Shown in pieces: positions 33,314 through 42,143 of a stretch of DNA of 64,000 nt (the stretch's first letter is position 1; every line of letters begins with the position of its first letter). Below the pieces are notes generated by a model, which searched no databases, had not been told where the DNA came from, and worked only from the letters and a program-made list of their open reading frames with translations. This DNA comes from JAVBLU01 sp031553225 (GTDB lineage: Bacteria; Bacillota; Clostridia; Christensenellales; UBA1750): assembly GCA_031553225.1 (NCBI GenBank), contig JAVBLU010000013.1, positions 115,355 to 179,354 of the forward strand, read 5' to 3'. The position numbers and the translations under genes are program-made.

Positions 33314-36300
33314 TCAATTGAGCGAGACGGATACCATGCGCGAGACGCCCTTCTCCTCCATGGCGATGCCGTACAGGGCGTCGCAGCGCTCCATGGTGCC
33401 CTTGCGGTGCGTTACGATGATGAATTGGGTATCTCTTGAGAATTCTGCCAAAAAATCGGCGAAGGAGGCGATGTTGGCCTCGTCGAGCGCCGCTTCAATT
33501 TCGTCCAGGATGCAGAAGGGCGTCGGCTTGAGGCGCAGCATGGCGAAGAGAATAGCGATGGCCGTCAGCGCTCGCTCGCCGCCGGAAAGGAGCGAGAGCA
33601 GCTGCAGCTTTTTGCCCGGGGGCTGGGCCACGATGTCGATGCCGCAGCCGAGCACGTCCTCCTCGTCCTGCAGGCGCAGCTCCGCGCGGCCGCCGCCAAA
33701 CAAACGCGTGAACGTCTGACTAAAGTAATCGTTTAACTTTCCAAATTCTTCACGGAAGCGGTGTTCCATCTTTTTGGTCAAATCGGCGATCACCTTGCGC
33801 AGATCCTCCTGCGCGGCCAGCAGATCGTCGCGCTGCGCGCCCATTTCGGCAAAGCGCTGGGACACGCGGCGGTGCTCCTCCACCGCGCCCACGTTCACCG
33901 CGCCCATGCCGCGTATCTCGGCCTTGATCGCATCGATGCGCTGGGCCGTCTCCTGCACGGGCAGCTTGGACACGCGGAAGGGTTCGGCCAGGGCGTAGGT
34001 CATCTCATAGTCATCAAAGATGCGGCCGCACAGGTTGTCCAGCTCGCCTTTCACGCGCTGGCATTGCAGCTCGGCCTTATGTGCGCTCTCGCGCACGGCT
34101 TCTATGTCCGTCTGCAGGGTTTCCGCCTCGGAGGTGGCCGCGCGCTCGCGGGCGTGGGCATCCTGGCGGGCGCGTTCGGCCTGCGCAGCTTGATCCTCCA
34201 CCGCCAGCAGCTCGCTCTGCGCCGCGGCCAGCTCGCTCTGCGCGGCCGCGACGGCCTGCTGCTGGGCGCGTATCTCCCGCTCGCGCGCCGCGCGCTGGGC
34301 TGCGAGCTCGGCAAGGCGGCTTTGCAAACCGCGTTTGTCCTCGCCAAGGCGCTGGGAATCGCGCCCGGCGGCTGCGTGCTCGCGCTCTGCGGCGGCATAG
34401 GCCACCTGCGCGCGGGTCCGCTCGTCGCGCGCGGCCTGAAGGCTCGCGCGCGCGGCCTGCACATCAGCCTGCAGGGCTGCGATGACCGCCTGTATGTCCT
34501 CATCGGCGTGCGGATGCGCCTCCTGTGCGGCGCGTATCTCGCCGTCCACGTTGTCCAGCGCTTCCGTCAGCTGCGCCTGCTCCTGGCCGAGCTCGGTCAC
34601 TTGCCGCTGCGCGTCCGCCAGGGCGTCCTGCGCCTTGTGCAGGCGTTCCTGGTCGCGCGCCACGGCGATGTCCTGCTGCCTCTCCTGTTCGTACAGCTCG
34701 GCCAGCTCGCCCTTGACAGACGCGCGCTCCTGCACGGCCCTGTGCAGCTCGGCCGCCGCCTCGGCCAGCTTGTCCTCGCAAGCGGCCAAAGCGTCCTGGT
34801 GTTCAGCGATCTCCCGCTCGCGCGCCAAAAGGCTTGTAACGCGAGACTGCAGAGACCCGCCCGTCATGGAGCCGCCGGAGTGCATCACGTCTCCCTCCAG
34901 CGTGACCAGGCGGAAAGCGTGGCCCCCGCGCCGCTGAATAGCGATGCCGCTTGGCAGGTCGCGGGCGATGACCGTGCGGGCAAGCAGGCTGTCCACCACG
35001 CCCCGGTAGCGCGGGTCAAAGGAGATCAGCTCGCTGGCCACGCCGATGCATCCGGGCATGGAGAGCGCCGCGCGCTCCTCGCGCGACAACAGGCGCGGCC
35101 GCATGGCCGAGATGGGCAAAAAAGTCGCCCTGCCAAGGCGGTTGGCGCGCAGGTGCTCGATCATGGCCTGCGCGTCCTCTTCCCGCTCCACCACGATGTT
35201 CTGCATCTGCCCGCCCAGCGACATCTCCAGCGCCCGCTCCAGCTCCTTAGGCACGGTAAGCAGTGAGGCGACCACGTCGTGCACGCCGGGCATGCCGCGG
35301 CGCTTGGCCTCCTGCATCACCGCGCGCACGCTCTGCGCGTAGCCTTCGTAGTCGCGGGCCATCTCGCGCAGCACACCCAGGCGGGATGCCGTGTCGCGGC
35401 GCGCGCCCTCCAGGCGCTGCTGCAGCGCGCGCAGTTCCTCCATGCGCGCGGCCCCGTCCTCCGATCGCTTCTGCGCCGCCGTCAGCGCTTCGCGCACGCC
35501 CGCGAGCATGCTGTGCGCCCGCTCGGCCTCGGCTCCGGCTTCCCGCGCCCGCGCCTGCGCGTCCGGCAGGAGCGCGCCGGCCTTGTGAGAAAGCTCCGCC
35601 ACCTGCGCCATGCGCCGCTCGATCCCCTCGCGCATGGCCGTGAAGCGCGCGTGCGCCGTGCGCAGGTTGGAGGCGCGGTTCATCGCCTCGATGCGCCGGG
35701 CTTTGGCTTGTTCAAGCTCCTCCTCCAGGGCGTCGTGCTTTTGCAGCTCCGCCAACAGCGCGGCCGCGGAACGATCGTCCTGATCTTTCAGCTCGGCGAG
35801 CGCTATGGCCCGGCTTTGCACGAGCGCCTCGCCAGCGCCGCTCTCCTGCGTAAGCGCGGCAAAGCGCGTCTGTGCCTGCGCCTCGTCCTGCGCGGCGCGC
35901 TCGGCGTCGCGCGAGCCGGCGGCGGCGCGTTCGGCCGCCAGGTCACGCGCGCCTTGCAGGGTTTGCGCCTTGCGCGTTATGGCCAGGTGTGTTTCCCGGG
36001 CGACGGCGGCTTCCTCTTCCTTTTGCGTAAGCGCCGCCGCGCATTCCTCGCGGCGGTGCAGGGCGCTTGCGCGAGCGTCCTCCAGGTCGATCAAACGTTT
36101 TTGCAACGCGCTCAGCTGGCCTTCGTACTGACCGATACGATCGGTCATGCGGTCGTAGTGCTCCACAAAAGCGGCCAGTTCCAGGCCCCTCAGCTCGTCG
36201 CGTACTTTTTCGTAACGGCGGGCCACCTCTGCGGCCTGAGCAAGCGGCGCTATCTGGCCCTCCAGCTCGCGCAGCAGATCGTCCACGCGCTCCACGTTCG

Positions 36301-36856
36301 CAGCGGTGGCCGCAAGGCGCCCTTCCGCCTCGTCGCGCCGCGCCATGTACTTCACAATTCCGGCGGCCTCCTCAAAGACGCGCCGCCTGTCCTCCGAACG
36401 GGTGGAGAGAATCTCGTCGATCCTGCCCTGCCCCACCAGGGAATAGCCTTCCTTGCCGATGCCCGTATCGCGGAAGAGCTCCACGATGTCCTTCAGTCGG
36501 CAGGGCGTGCGGTTGAGCTGGTACTCGCTCTCGCCGCTGCGAAACACCCGGCGCGCTACCGTTACCTCGGCGAAGCTTACCGGCAGGTCGCCGCTTTGGT
36601 TGTCGAAGGTCAGGGCCACCTCGCAGAAGCCCAGCGGTTTGCGCTTGTCGGTTCCGGCAAAAATCACATCCTCCATCTTGGCGCCACGGAGCATCTTAGC
36701 GGATTGTTCCCCCAAAACCCAGCGTACGGCATCGGCAATGTTCGATTTGCCGCTGCCGTTGGGCCCGACCACGCCGGTAATGCCGCTATGAAACGACATG
36801 ACCGTGCGATCGGGGAAGGATTTGAACCCGTAAATCTCCAGCTTCTTTAGATGCAA
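33314..36856 (-). CDS. smc: Chromosome segregation protein SMC
   Basis: SMC is the condensin ATPase that organises and segregates the chromosome with ScpA and ScpB (not in the window). The 1180-residue protein has Walker A GPNGSGKSN (31-39), a long coiled coil, a hinge at roughly 510-640 (PGVHDVVASLL, GVVDSLLARTVIARDL), a second coiled coil and the C-terminal LLSGGERALTA signature with ILDEIEAALD. The start is TTG at 36856 with GGAGG 5 bases upstream, giving the family N-terminus MHLKKLEIYGFKSF; no ATG is available nearby. Antisense shadow frames over the coiled coils are spurious. Confidence 0.96.
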   Translation of the reverse strand: MHLKKLEIYGFKSFPDRTVMSFHSGITGVVGPNGSGKSNIADAVRWVLGEQSAKMLRGAKMEDVIFAGTDKRKPLGFCEVALTFDNQSGDLPVSFAEVTVARRVFRSGESEYQLNRTPCRLKDIVELFRDTGIGKEGYSLVGQGRIDEILSTRSEDRRRVFEEAAGIVKYMARRDEAEGRLAATAANVERVDDLLRELEGQIAPLAQAAEVARRYEKVRDELRGLELAAFVEHYDRMTDRIGQYEGQLSALQKRLIDLEDARASALHRREECAAALTQKEEEAAVARETHLAITRKAQTLQGARDLAAERAAAGSRDAERAAQDEAQAQTRFAALTQESGAGEALVQSRAIALAELKDQDDRSAAALLAELQKHDALEEELEQAKARRIEAMNRASNLRTAHARFTAMREGIERRMAQVAELSHKAGALLPDAQARAREAGAEAERAHSMLAGVREALTAAQKRSEDGAARMEELRALQQRLEGARRDTASRLGVLREMARDYEGYAQSVRAVMQEAKRRGMPGVHDVVASLLTVPKELERALEMSLGGQMQNIVVEREEDAQAMIEHLRANRLGRATFLPISAMRPRLLSREERAALSMPGCIGVASELISFDPRYRGVVDSLLARTVIARDLPSGIAIQRRGGHAFRLVTLEGDVMHSGGSMTGGSLQSRVTSLLAREREIAEHQDALAACEDKLAEAAAELHRAVQERASVKGELAELYEQERQQDIAVARDQERLHKAQDALADAQRQVTELGQEQAQLTEALDNVDGEIRAAQEAHPHADEDIQAVIAALQADVQAARASLQAARDERTRAQVAYAAAEREHAAAGRDSQRLGEDKRGLQSRLAELAAQRAAREREIRAQQQAVAAAQSELAAAQSELLAVEDQAAQAERARQDAHARERAATSEAETLQTDIEAVRESAHKAELQCQRVKGELDNLCGRIFDDYEMTYALAEPFRVSKLPVQETAQRIDAIKAEIRGMGAVNVGAVEEHRRVSQRFAEMGAQRDDLLAAQEDLRKVIADLTKKMEHRFREEFGKLNDYFSQTFTRLFGGGRAELRLQDEEDVLGCGIDIVAQPPGKKLQLLSLLSGGERALTAIAILFAMLRLKPTPFCILDEIEAALDEANIASFADFLAEFSRDTQFIIVTHRKGTMERCDALYGIAMEEKGVSRMVSVSLN

Positions 36857-36908
36857 GGCGTCCTCCCGAAACGGTTCGGGCCGTCGCGGCGGCCCATGGG
36901 GGCGCGCG

Positions 36909-37619
36909 TCATGCCTCGACCTCGCCCTTGATGGGGAAATGCGCGAGCGCCTCCTGGGCGGCGTTCTGCTCGGCCAGCTTCTTGGAGTTGCCCTCGCCCG
37001 TGCCGCGTTCCTCGCCGCCAAAACGCACGCACGCGCGGAACATCCGCTCGTGCGCGGGACCCCATTCGGCGATAATCTCGTATTCGGGCGCACAGGCGGG
37101 CCATGCGGCGCGCACGCGCTCCTGCAGCTCGCTTTTGCAATCGCGGCGGTATGAACCCTGCAGCGCCTTCTCCACACGCCGGGTCAGCATGGCCAGAACA
37201 AAGCGGCGCGCCTCTTCCAGCCCTCCGTCCAGGTAGACTGCGGCAATGAGCGCCTCTATGGCGTCGGAGAGCGTGGACGCCTTTTGCGCCCCGCCCGACT
37301 GGTGTTCCCCGCGCGAAAGGCGCATGAGCGGGGCAAGCTGCAGCTCCTGGGCGCACTCGGCCAGCGTGGATTCCTGCACCAAAATAGCGCGCAAACGCGT
37401 CAGCTGCCCCTCGGGCAGCTGTGGATAGGTGCGGTACAGCCATTCGCTCACGCAAAGCGACAGCACCGCATCGCCCAGAAACTCAAGGCGCTGATTGTGT
37501 TCCACGCCGCGCTCCTGGCCGGCGAGCGAGGGGTGGGTCAGCGCCGCAACAAGCAGGGCGCGCTGGGCAAAGACGTGCCCGATGCGCTCCTCCAGGGCGC
37601 TAAAGTCTGTATGGCTCAA
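36909..37619 (-). CDS. rnc: Ribonuclease III
   Basis: RNase III cleaves double-stranded RNA in rRNA and mRNA maturation. The 236-residue protein has the nuclease signature NQRLEFLGDAVL with catalytic Glu and Asp, SDAIEALIAAVYLDGG, and a C-terminal double-stranded RNA-binding domain (YRRDCKSELQERV through GEGNSKKLAEQNAAQEAL). The start is a TTG at 37619 with AAGGAG 9 bases ahead, giving MSHTDFSALEERIG; the longer frame lacks a ribosome site. It lies between acpP and smc as in other Firmicutes. Confidence 0.95.
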   Translation of the reverse strand: MSHTDFSALEERIGHVFAQRALLVAALTHPSLAGQERGVEHNQRLEFLGDAVLSLCVSEWLYRTYPQLPEGQLTRLRAILVQESTLAECAQELQLAPLMRLSRGEHQSGGAQKASTLSDAIEALIAAVYLDGGLEEARRFVLAMLTRRVEKALQGSYRRDCKSELQERVRAAWPACAPEYEIIAEWGPAHERMFRACVRFGGEERGTGEGNSKKLAEQNAAQEALAHFPIKGEVEA

Positions 37620-37700
37620 GCGTTCGTTCTCCTTTGTGCCCGCATGGCGATTTGGGTGAACAGGACGTAAAGCGCACACGATATAGGCGCTCCGCACCAC

Positions 37701-37728
37701 AAAAGCCCCGGCCGGAACCGGTCGGGGC
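37701..37728 (-). terminator. Terminator after acpP
   Basis: On the minus strand GCCCCGACCGG pairs with CCGGCCGGGGC (one A-C mismatch) around a 2-base loop, followed by TTTTG. It lies 15 bases after the acpP stop and would reduce read-through into rnc and smc. Confidence 0.75.
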
Positions 37729-37742
37729 GCAGAAGGCGCGGG

Positions 37743-37970
37743 CTATACGCGCGCTTCGATATAGGCGACGATATCGCTGACCTTTTTGATGTTCATCAGA
37801 TCCTCGTCGGGAATCTGAATATCAAACTCCTGCTCCAGGTCCATAATAAGCGCCACGACGTCCAGCGAATCGGCTTTCAGGTCCTCGATGAGGCTTTGCT
37901 CGATCTTGACGGTGGCGGCGTCGATGCTCAGCTGGTTGGCGATGGCCTGGGCGACTTTCTCAAAGACCAT
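37743..37970 (-). CDS. acpP: Acyl carrier protein
   Basis: The 75-residue carrier of fatty acid intermediates. The phosphopantetheine Ser is in the invariant DSL motif (ADSLDVV, Ser 35), and the acidic helices are typical. The ATG at 37970 follows GGAGG by 10 bases; longer frames lack the family N-terminus. It is 16 bases after plsX and is followed by a strong terminator. Confidence 0.96.
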   Translation of the reverse strand: MVFEKVAQAIANQLSIDAATVKIEQSLIEDLKADSLDVVALIMDLEQEFDIQIPDEDLMNIKKVSDIVAYIEARV

Positions 37971-37986
37971 GATGGGGACACCTCCG

Positions 37987-38997
37987 TTATGTTGTAAGGG
38001 ATGCGTCGTTGGATGCAAGGCGCGTTGCGATGAGGGCGGGCACGTCCAGCCTGGCGATCTGCGCGGCCTGCAGGATTGCGGCGCATATGGCCCGCGCGTT
38101 GGAGGAGCCGTGCGCCTTGACGACCGTTTTGATAAGGCCAAGCAGCACAGCGCCGCCGTACTCCGTGTAATCCAGCTTGCGGCGGAAGGCGCGCAGAGCG
38201 GGCTTGATCAGCAAGCCCCCCAGCTTGTTGCGCGCAGAGCTCATGATGGAGCGTTTCAGCAGCGTCGTCATCATCATGGCCGTGCCCTCGACGGACTTGA
38301 GGAGCACGTTGCCCGCGAAACCGTCCGACACGACCACGTCCACCTCGCCGCCCAGCACGTCGCGCGCCTCCACGTTGCCCACAAAGTGAACGCGGGTTTG
38401 CTGCAGAAGCCCAAAGGCGGCCTGTGTCAGCTCGTCGCCCTTCTCGGCCTCCGCGCCGATGTTGAGCAACGCCACGCGCGGCTGCTTCACGCCCATCACC
38501 GCGCGCATGTACGCGTCGCCCATCACGGCAAACTGCTGCAGGTACTGGGGCTTGCAATCCACATTCGCGCCGATGTCGATGAGCATGACCGGGTGCTCCT
38601 CCAGCGTGGGCAAAAGCGGCCCCAGGCCCGGGCGTTCCACCGAGCGGATGCGCCCCAGGCGGAAGATGCCGCCCGCAAGCACCGCGCCGGTCGATCCGGC
38701 CGATAAAACGGCCTGCGCGCGGCCCTCCTTGGCGGAGAGCAGCGCCGACACGAGGGAAGAATCGGCCTTTTGCCGTATGGCCGCCGTGGGGGACTCGTGA
38801 TTTGTGATGACCGCTGGGGCGTGCACAAGCGTTACGCGCGGCCGCACGTCCTCGGGGATCATGCCCTGCAGCCGGTCCTTGGGACCGTGCAGCTCGACGG
38901 CCAGATCAGCCTGCGCGCGAAGGGCAAGCGCCACGCCTTCCACGATGGCGAGGGGCGCATTGTCGCCGCCCATGGCGTCCACAGCGACGGTGAGCAT
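37987..38997 (-). CDS. plsX: Phosphate acyltransferase PlsX
   Basis: PlsX makes acyl-phosphate from acyl-ACP for phospholipid synthesis. The 336-residue peripheral membrane enzyme has the family start VAVDAMGGDNAP, SAGSTGA, LIDIGANVDCKP, VGNVEARD, DVVVSDGFAGNV and GGAVLLG. It has its own promoter and lies just before acpP. In Bacillus the plsX operon is controlled by FapR; no fapR gene and no FapR palindrome was seen here. Confidence 0.96.
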   Translation of the reverse strand: MLTVAVDAMGGDNAPLAIVEGVALALRAQADLAVELHGPKDRLQGMIPEDVRPRVTLVHAPAVITNHESPTAAIRQKADSSLVSALLSAKEGRAQAVLSAGSTGAVLAGGIFRLGRIRSVERPGLGPLLPTLEEHPVMLIDIGANVDCKPQYLQQFAVMGDAYMRAVMGVKQPRVALLNIGAEAEKGDELTQAAFGLLQQTRVHFVGNVEARDVLGGEVDVVVSDGFAGNVLLKSVEGTAMMMTTLLKRSIMSSARNKLGGLLIKPALRAFRRKLDYTEYGGAVLLGLIKTVVKAHGSSNARAICAAILQAAQIARLDVPALIATRLASNDASLTT

Positions 38998-39020
38998 GCC
39001 ATTCCCCCTTCATCCGCTAT

Positions 39021-39049
39021 ATTCTATCAGAACGGCGGACGCTTGACAA
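39021..39049 (-). promoter_or_regulatory. plsX promoter
   Basis: TTGTCA (39044-39049), 17 bases, TAGAAT (39021-39026) on the minus strand, about 24 bases before the plsX start codon. Confidence 0.7.
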
Positions 39050-39133
39050 GCGCAAGCCTGCGGGAACGCACGAATGACTGCGCGGGGCGACGCGCGCTGG
39101 CACGTCGCGGTGTTCAGCTCGTTTGCGCAGCGG

Positions 39134-39184
39134 CGGAATAAAAGAATGTCACCGCACGCCGCCCCGTAGCACCGGGGCCGCATG
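39134..39184 (-). terminator. Probable terminator after rpmF
   Basis: An imperfect hairpin (39154-39160 and 39161-39166 region with 39173-39184; GCCCCG/CGGGGC core plus GCATGC/GCGTGC) is followed on the minus strand by TTCTTTTATTC. It separates rpmF from the plsX promoter. Confidence 0.5.
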
Positions 39185-39230
39185 CCATGACATGCAGAGC
39201 GGCAACCGCCTCGCCAACGGCGCGGCAGGC

Positions 39231-39425
39231 CTACGCCTTCTTCTTTTCCGTTTGAACCTCGACCGCCTTACGGCCGTCGTAATAGCCGCAGAACTTGCAC
39301 ACCCGATGCGCCAGCTTCATCTTTTTGCACTGCGGGCAGGCCGCGATGGTGGGCGCAGAAAGCTTCCAATTCGCGCGGCGGGAGTTGCGGCGCGCTTTGG
39401 ATACTTTACCCTTGGGTACCGCCAT
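39231..39425 (-). CDS. rpmF: 50S ribosomal protein L32 (zinc-binding form)
   Basis: A 64-residue Lys/Arg-rich ribosomal protein with the L32 start MAVPKGKVSKARRNSRR. It keeps both CxxC pairs, CPQC and CKFC, so it is the zinc-ribbon form rather than a zinc-free paralogue. AGGAGG is placed properly before the ATG. It follows the yceD-like gene, the usual order. Confidence 0.97.
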   Translation of the reverse strand: MAVPKGKVSKARRNSRRANWKLSAPTIAACPQCKKMKLAHRVCKFCGYYDGRKAVEVQTEKKKA

Positions 39426-39450
39426 AACCTACACCTCCTCGTATGTCGAC

Positions 39451-39486
39451 TGAAAAAACCCGAAACCTCGGCTTTTGTCAGCCGAG
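39451..39486 (-). terminator. Possible hairpin between yceD-like gene and rpmF
   Basis: CTCGGC pairs with GCCGAG (39481-39486 with 39467-39472) and a run of six T residues follows after a short GC stretch on the minus strand. It may be a weak terminator or a processing site that adjusts rpmF expression. Confidence 0.4.
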
Positions 39487-39496
39487 AGGTAACGCA

Positions 39497-40066
39497 TTAG
39501 TGACTCTTCCTATCGCCATGCTTCTTGAGCATGTCGCCCAAACCAGACAGCGAGCGCACCATGGCCTCAGGCGGTTCCGGCCCCTTCCGGGCAACCTCGT
39601 CCTCTTCGTCATCCTCGGGAACGAAGCAGCCGCACGGCGTATCGTTGCGGTTTTTTCCGCACGCCGGGCACAGGCCCGCGCAGTTGTCACGGCAAAGAAG
39701 GCGAATGGGCAGCTCCAGACGGATGAGTTCCTCGGCCATGTCGCTCAGGTCGATCACCATACCGTCGTATAGGCGGTTGTCCGGCTGCTCCTCGTCCTCG
39801 GTCTTGCTGAACATTTCGCTGATCTTCAGCGCGACGTTCACGGCCGCGGGTTCCAGGCACCGCGCGCAGGCTCCACGAAGGCTCGTTTGCAGGCGTCCGG
39901 ACAGGTGGATACGGTCGCCGTAAGCGGCCATTTCACCCGTGATGCGAACCGGCTGGGTGAACACAAGCGTCTCTTCACCCACGTCCAGCGCCGAAGGATG
40001 GCTCTCCAATTCGAAGGGAAAGCGTTCGCCAGGCGCCGCGAGCACCTCGCGCACGTGCAGAATCAT
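39497..40066 (-). CDS. YceD/DUF177 family protein
   Basis: A 189-residue protein of the YceD family, which precedes rpmF in most bacteria and is linked to 23S rRNA or ribosome assembly. Visible parts are CARCLEP near residue 75 and the C-terminal Cys cluster CRDNCAGLCPACGKN with further Cys residues (PCGCF), which may bind metal. The last 40 residues are acidic then basic and extend beyond the usual family length. The start at 40066 has AAGGGG 7 bases upstream. It is transcribed from a perfect consensus promoter. Confidence 0.87.
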   Translation of the reverse strand: MILHVREVLAAPGERFPFELESHPSALDVGEETLVFTQPVRITGEMAAYGDRIHLSGRLQTSLRGACARCLEPAAVNVALKISEMFSKTEDEEQPDNRLYDGMVIDLSDMAEELIRLELPIRLLCRDNCAGLCPACGKNRNDTPCGCFVPEDDEEDEVARKGPEPPEAMVRSLSGLGDMLKKHGDRKSH

Positions 40067-40096
40067 GCCACTACCCCTTCCGGCCAACATTTAGAT

Positions 40097-40125
40097 ATTA
40101 TAGTGCCCGGCACGTACGCTGTCAA
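40097..40125 (-). promoter_or_regulatory. Consensus promoter of the yceD-rpmF operon
   Basis: TTGACA (40120-40125), 17 bases, TATAAT (40097-40102) on the minus strand: both hexamers are perfect and the spacer is optimal, as expected for a strongly expressed ribosomal protein gene. Confidence 0.9.
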
Positions 40126-40161
40126 CCAGCAAAATTGCCGCGACAACCGGCGCCTCAAGCT

Positions 40162-41321
40162 TCACTCGTGGCGAAGCGCCTCAATGGGCTGCAGATTGGC
40201 CGCCTTACCCGCCGGATAGATGCCGAACACCAGCCCGATGAACAGCGAAAAACCGACCGACAAGGCGATGACGCCCGGGGTGAGGTCAAGAGCAAGATCC
40301 ATCATATCACCGATGAGACGCGTGCCCAGCTGTGCGAGCACCAGCCCCAGCGCCCCGCCGAAGAGTGTGATGAACATGGCCTCCACCAGAAACTGAATGA
40401 GAATGTCGTGCCGGCGCGCGCCGATGGCCTTGCGGATGCCGATCTCACGCGTGCGCTCCGTGACGGACACAAGCATGATGTTCATAATGCCGATGCCGCC
40501 CACGAGCAGCGAAATGGCCGCGATGCCGCCCAGCATGCCGGTCATCATGCCCGTCATAGTGGAGATGACGTCCACAAGCTGTGACTGCGCAAACACCGTA
40601 AAGCCGTCGTCGGTCTTCGTGCGGTCCTTCAGGTACGCATCCAAAGACTCTAGCGCTAGGTCGATGCTGTCTTCGTCCTTGGCAGCTACGTAGAACTGGC
40701 GGATGTTCGTCTGCCGCGTGATGCGCTGCGCCGTGGTAATCGGGATGACCACCCGGTCGTCGCGCGAGCCGAGCATGGTGGTGCCGTTCTCCTTGAGCAC
40801 GCCCACAATGGTAAACTGCCGGCCGGAAAAGGTCACTTTCTGCCCCACAACATCCCGCGTGCCGAACAGATCGTCCGCCACCTCCACGCCCATCACCATG
40901 GTGCTCAGGCGGTTGTCGATGTCGTTTTGGCTGATGAAGCGGCCGTCGGTGACCTCCTCGTCGCGCACGAGCACGGCCTCAGGCGTGGTGCCTTCCACCG
41001 CGCAATCATGTTTCTGGTTGCCCAGCCGAAGCGAACCAGCGGTGGACACCGTGACCGTGCAGTCGGCGATGCCGGGCAGCTTGCGCACATCCGGCAAATC
41101 CTTCAGCGTGAGCGGCTGACGCGTTGTGCGCACGGTGACGGTAATCAGGTTGCCGCCCAGCGAGGAAAGCTGGCTGGTCACCGAGTCCGTCGCGCCCTGC
41201 ACGACGGACACAAGCACGGACACGGCGAACACGCCGATGATCACGCCGAGCATGGTCAGGAAGGAGCGCATGCGGTTGCTCGCCACGGCCTTCCATGCCA
41301 TCTTGATCGCCTGCATCATGT

Positions 41322-41325
<4 letters not shown>
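40162..41325 (-). CDS. MacB-type ABC transporter permease
   Basis: A 387-residue permease of the MacB/FtsX class. One N-terminal helix (NRMRSFLTMLGVIIGVF) leads to a large extracytoplasmic MacB-PCD domain, then three C-terminal helices beginning GGIGIMNIMLVSVTERTREIG and IRKAIGARRHDI. Such permeases move by mechanotransmission and export peptides or antibiotics with an HlyD-like partner. The start is GTG at 41325, overlapping the ATPase stop as GTGA. It is the third gene of the HlyD-ATPase-permease operon. Confidence 0.92.
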
Positions 41326-42128
<803 letters not shown>

Positions 42129-42143
42129 AGCCTCGCCCCCTTA

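Noticed and set aside
33761..36850. Two plus-strand frames of about 500 codons over smc
   Set aside because: Antisense shadows of the GC-rich coiled coil; composition dominated by Leu, Arg, Gln and His and no family pattern.
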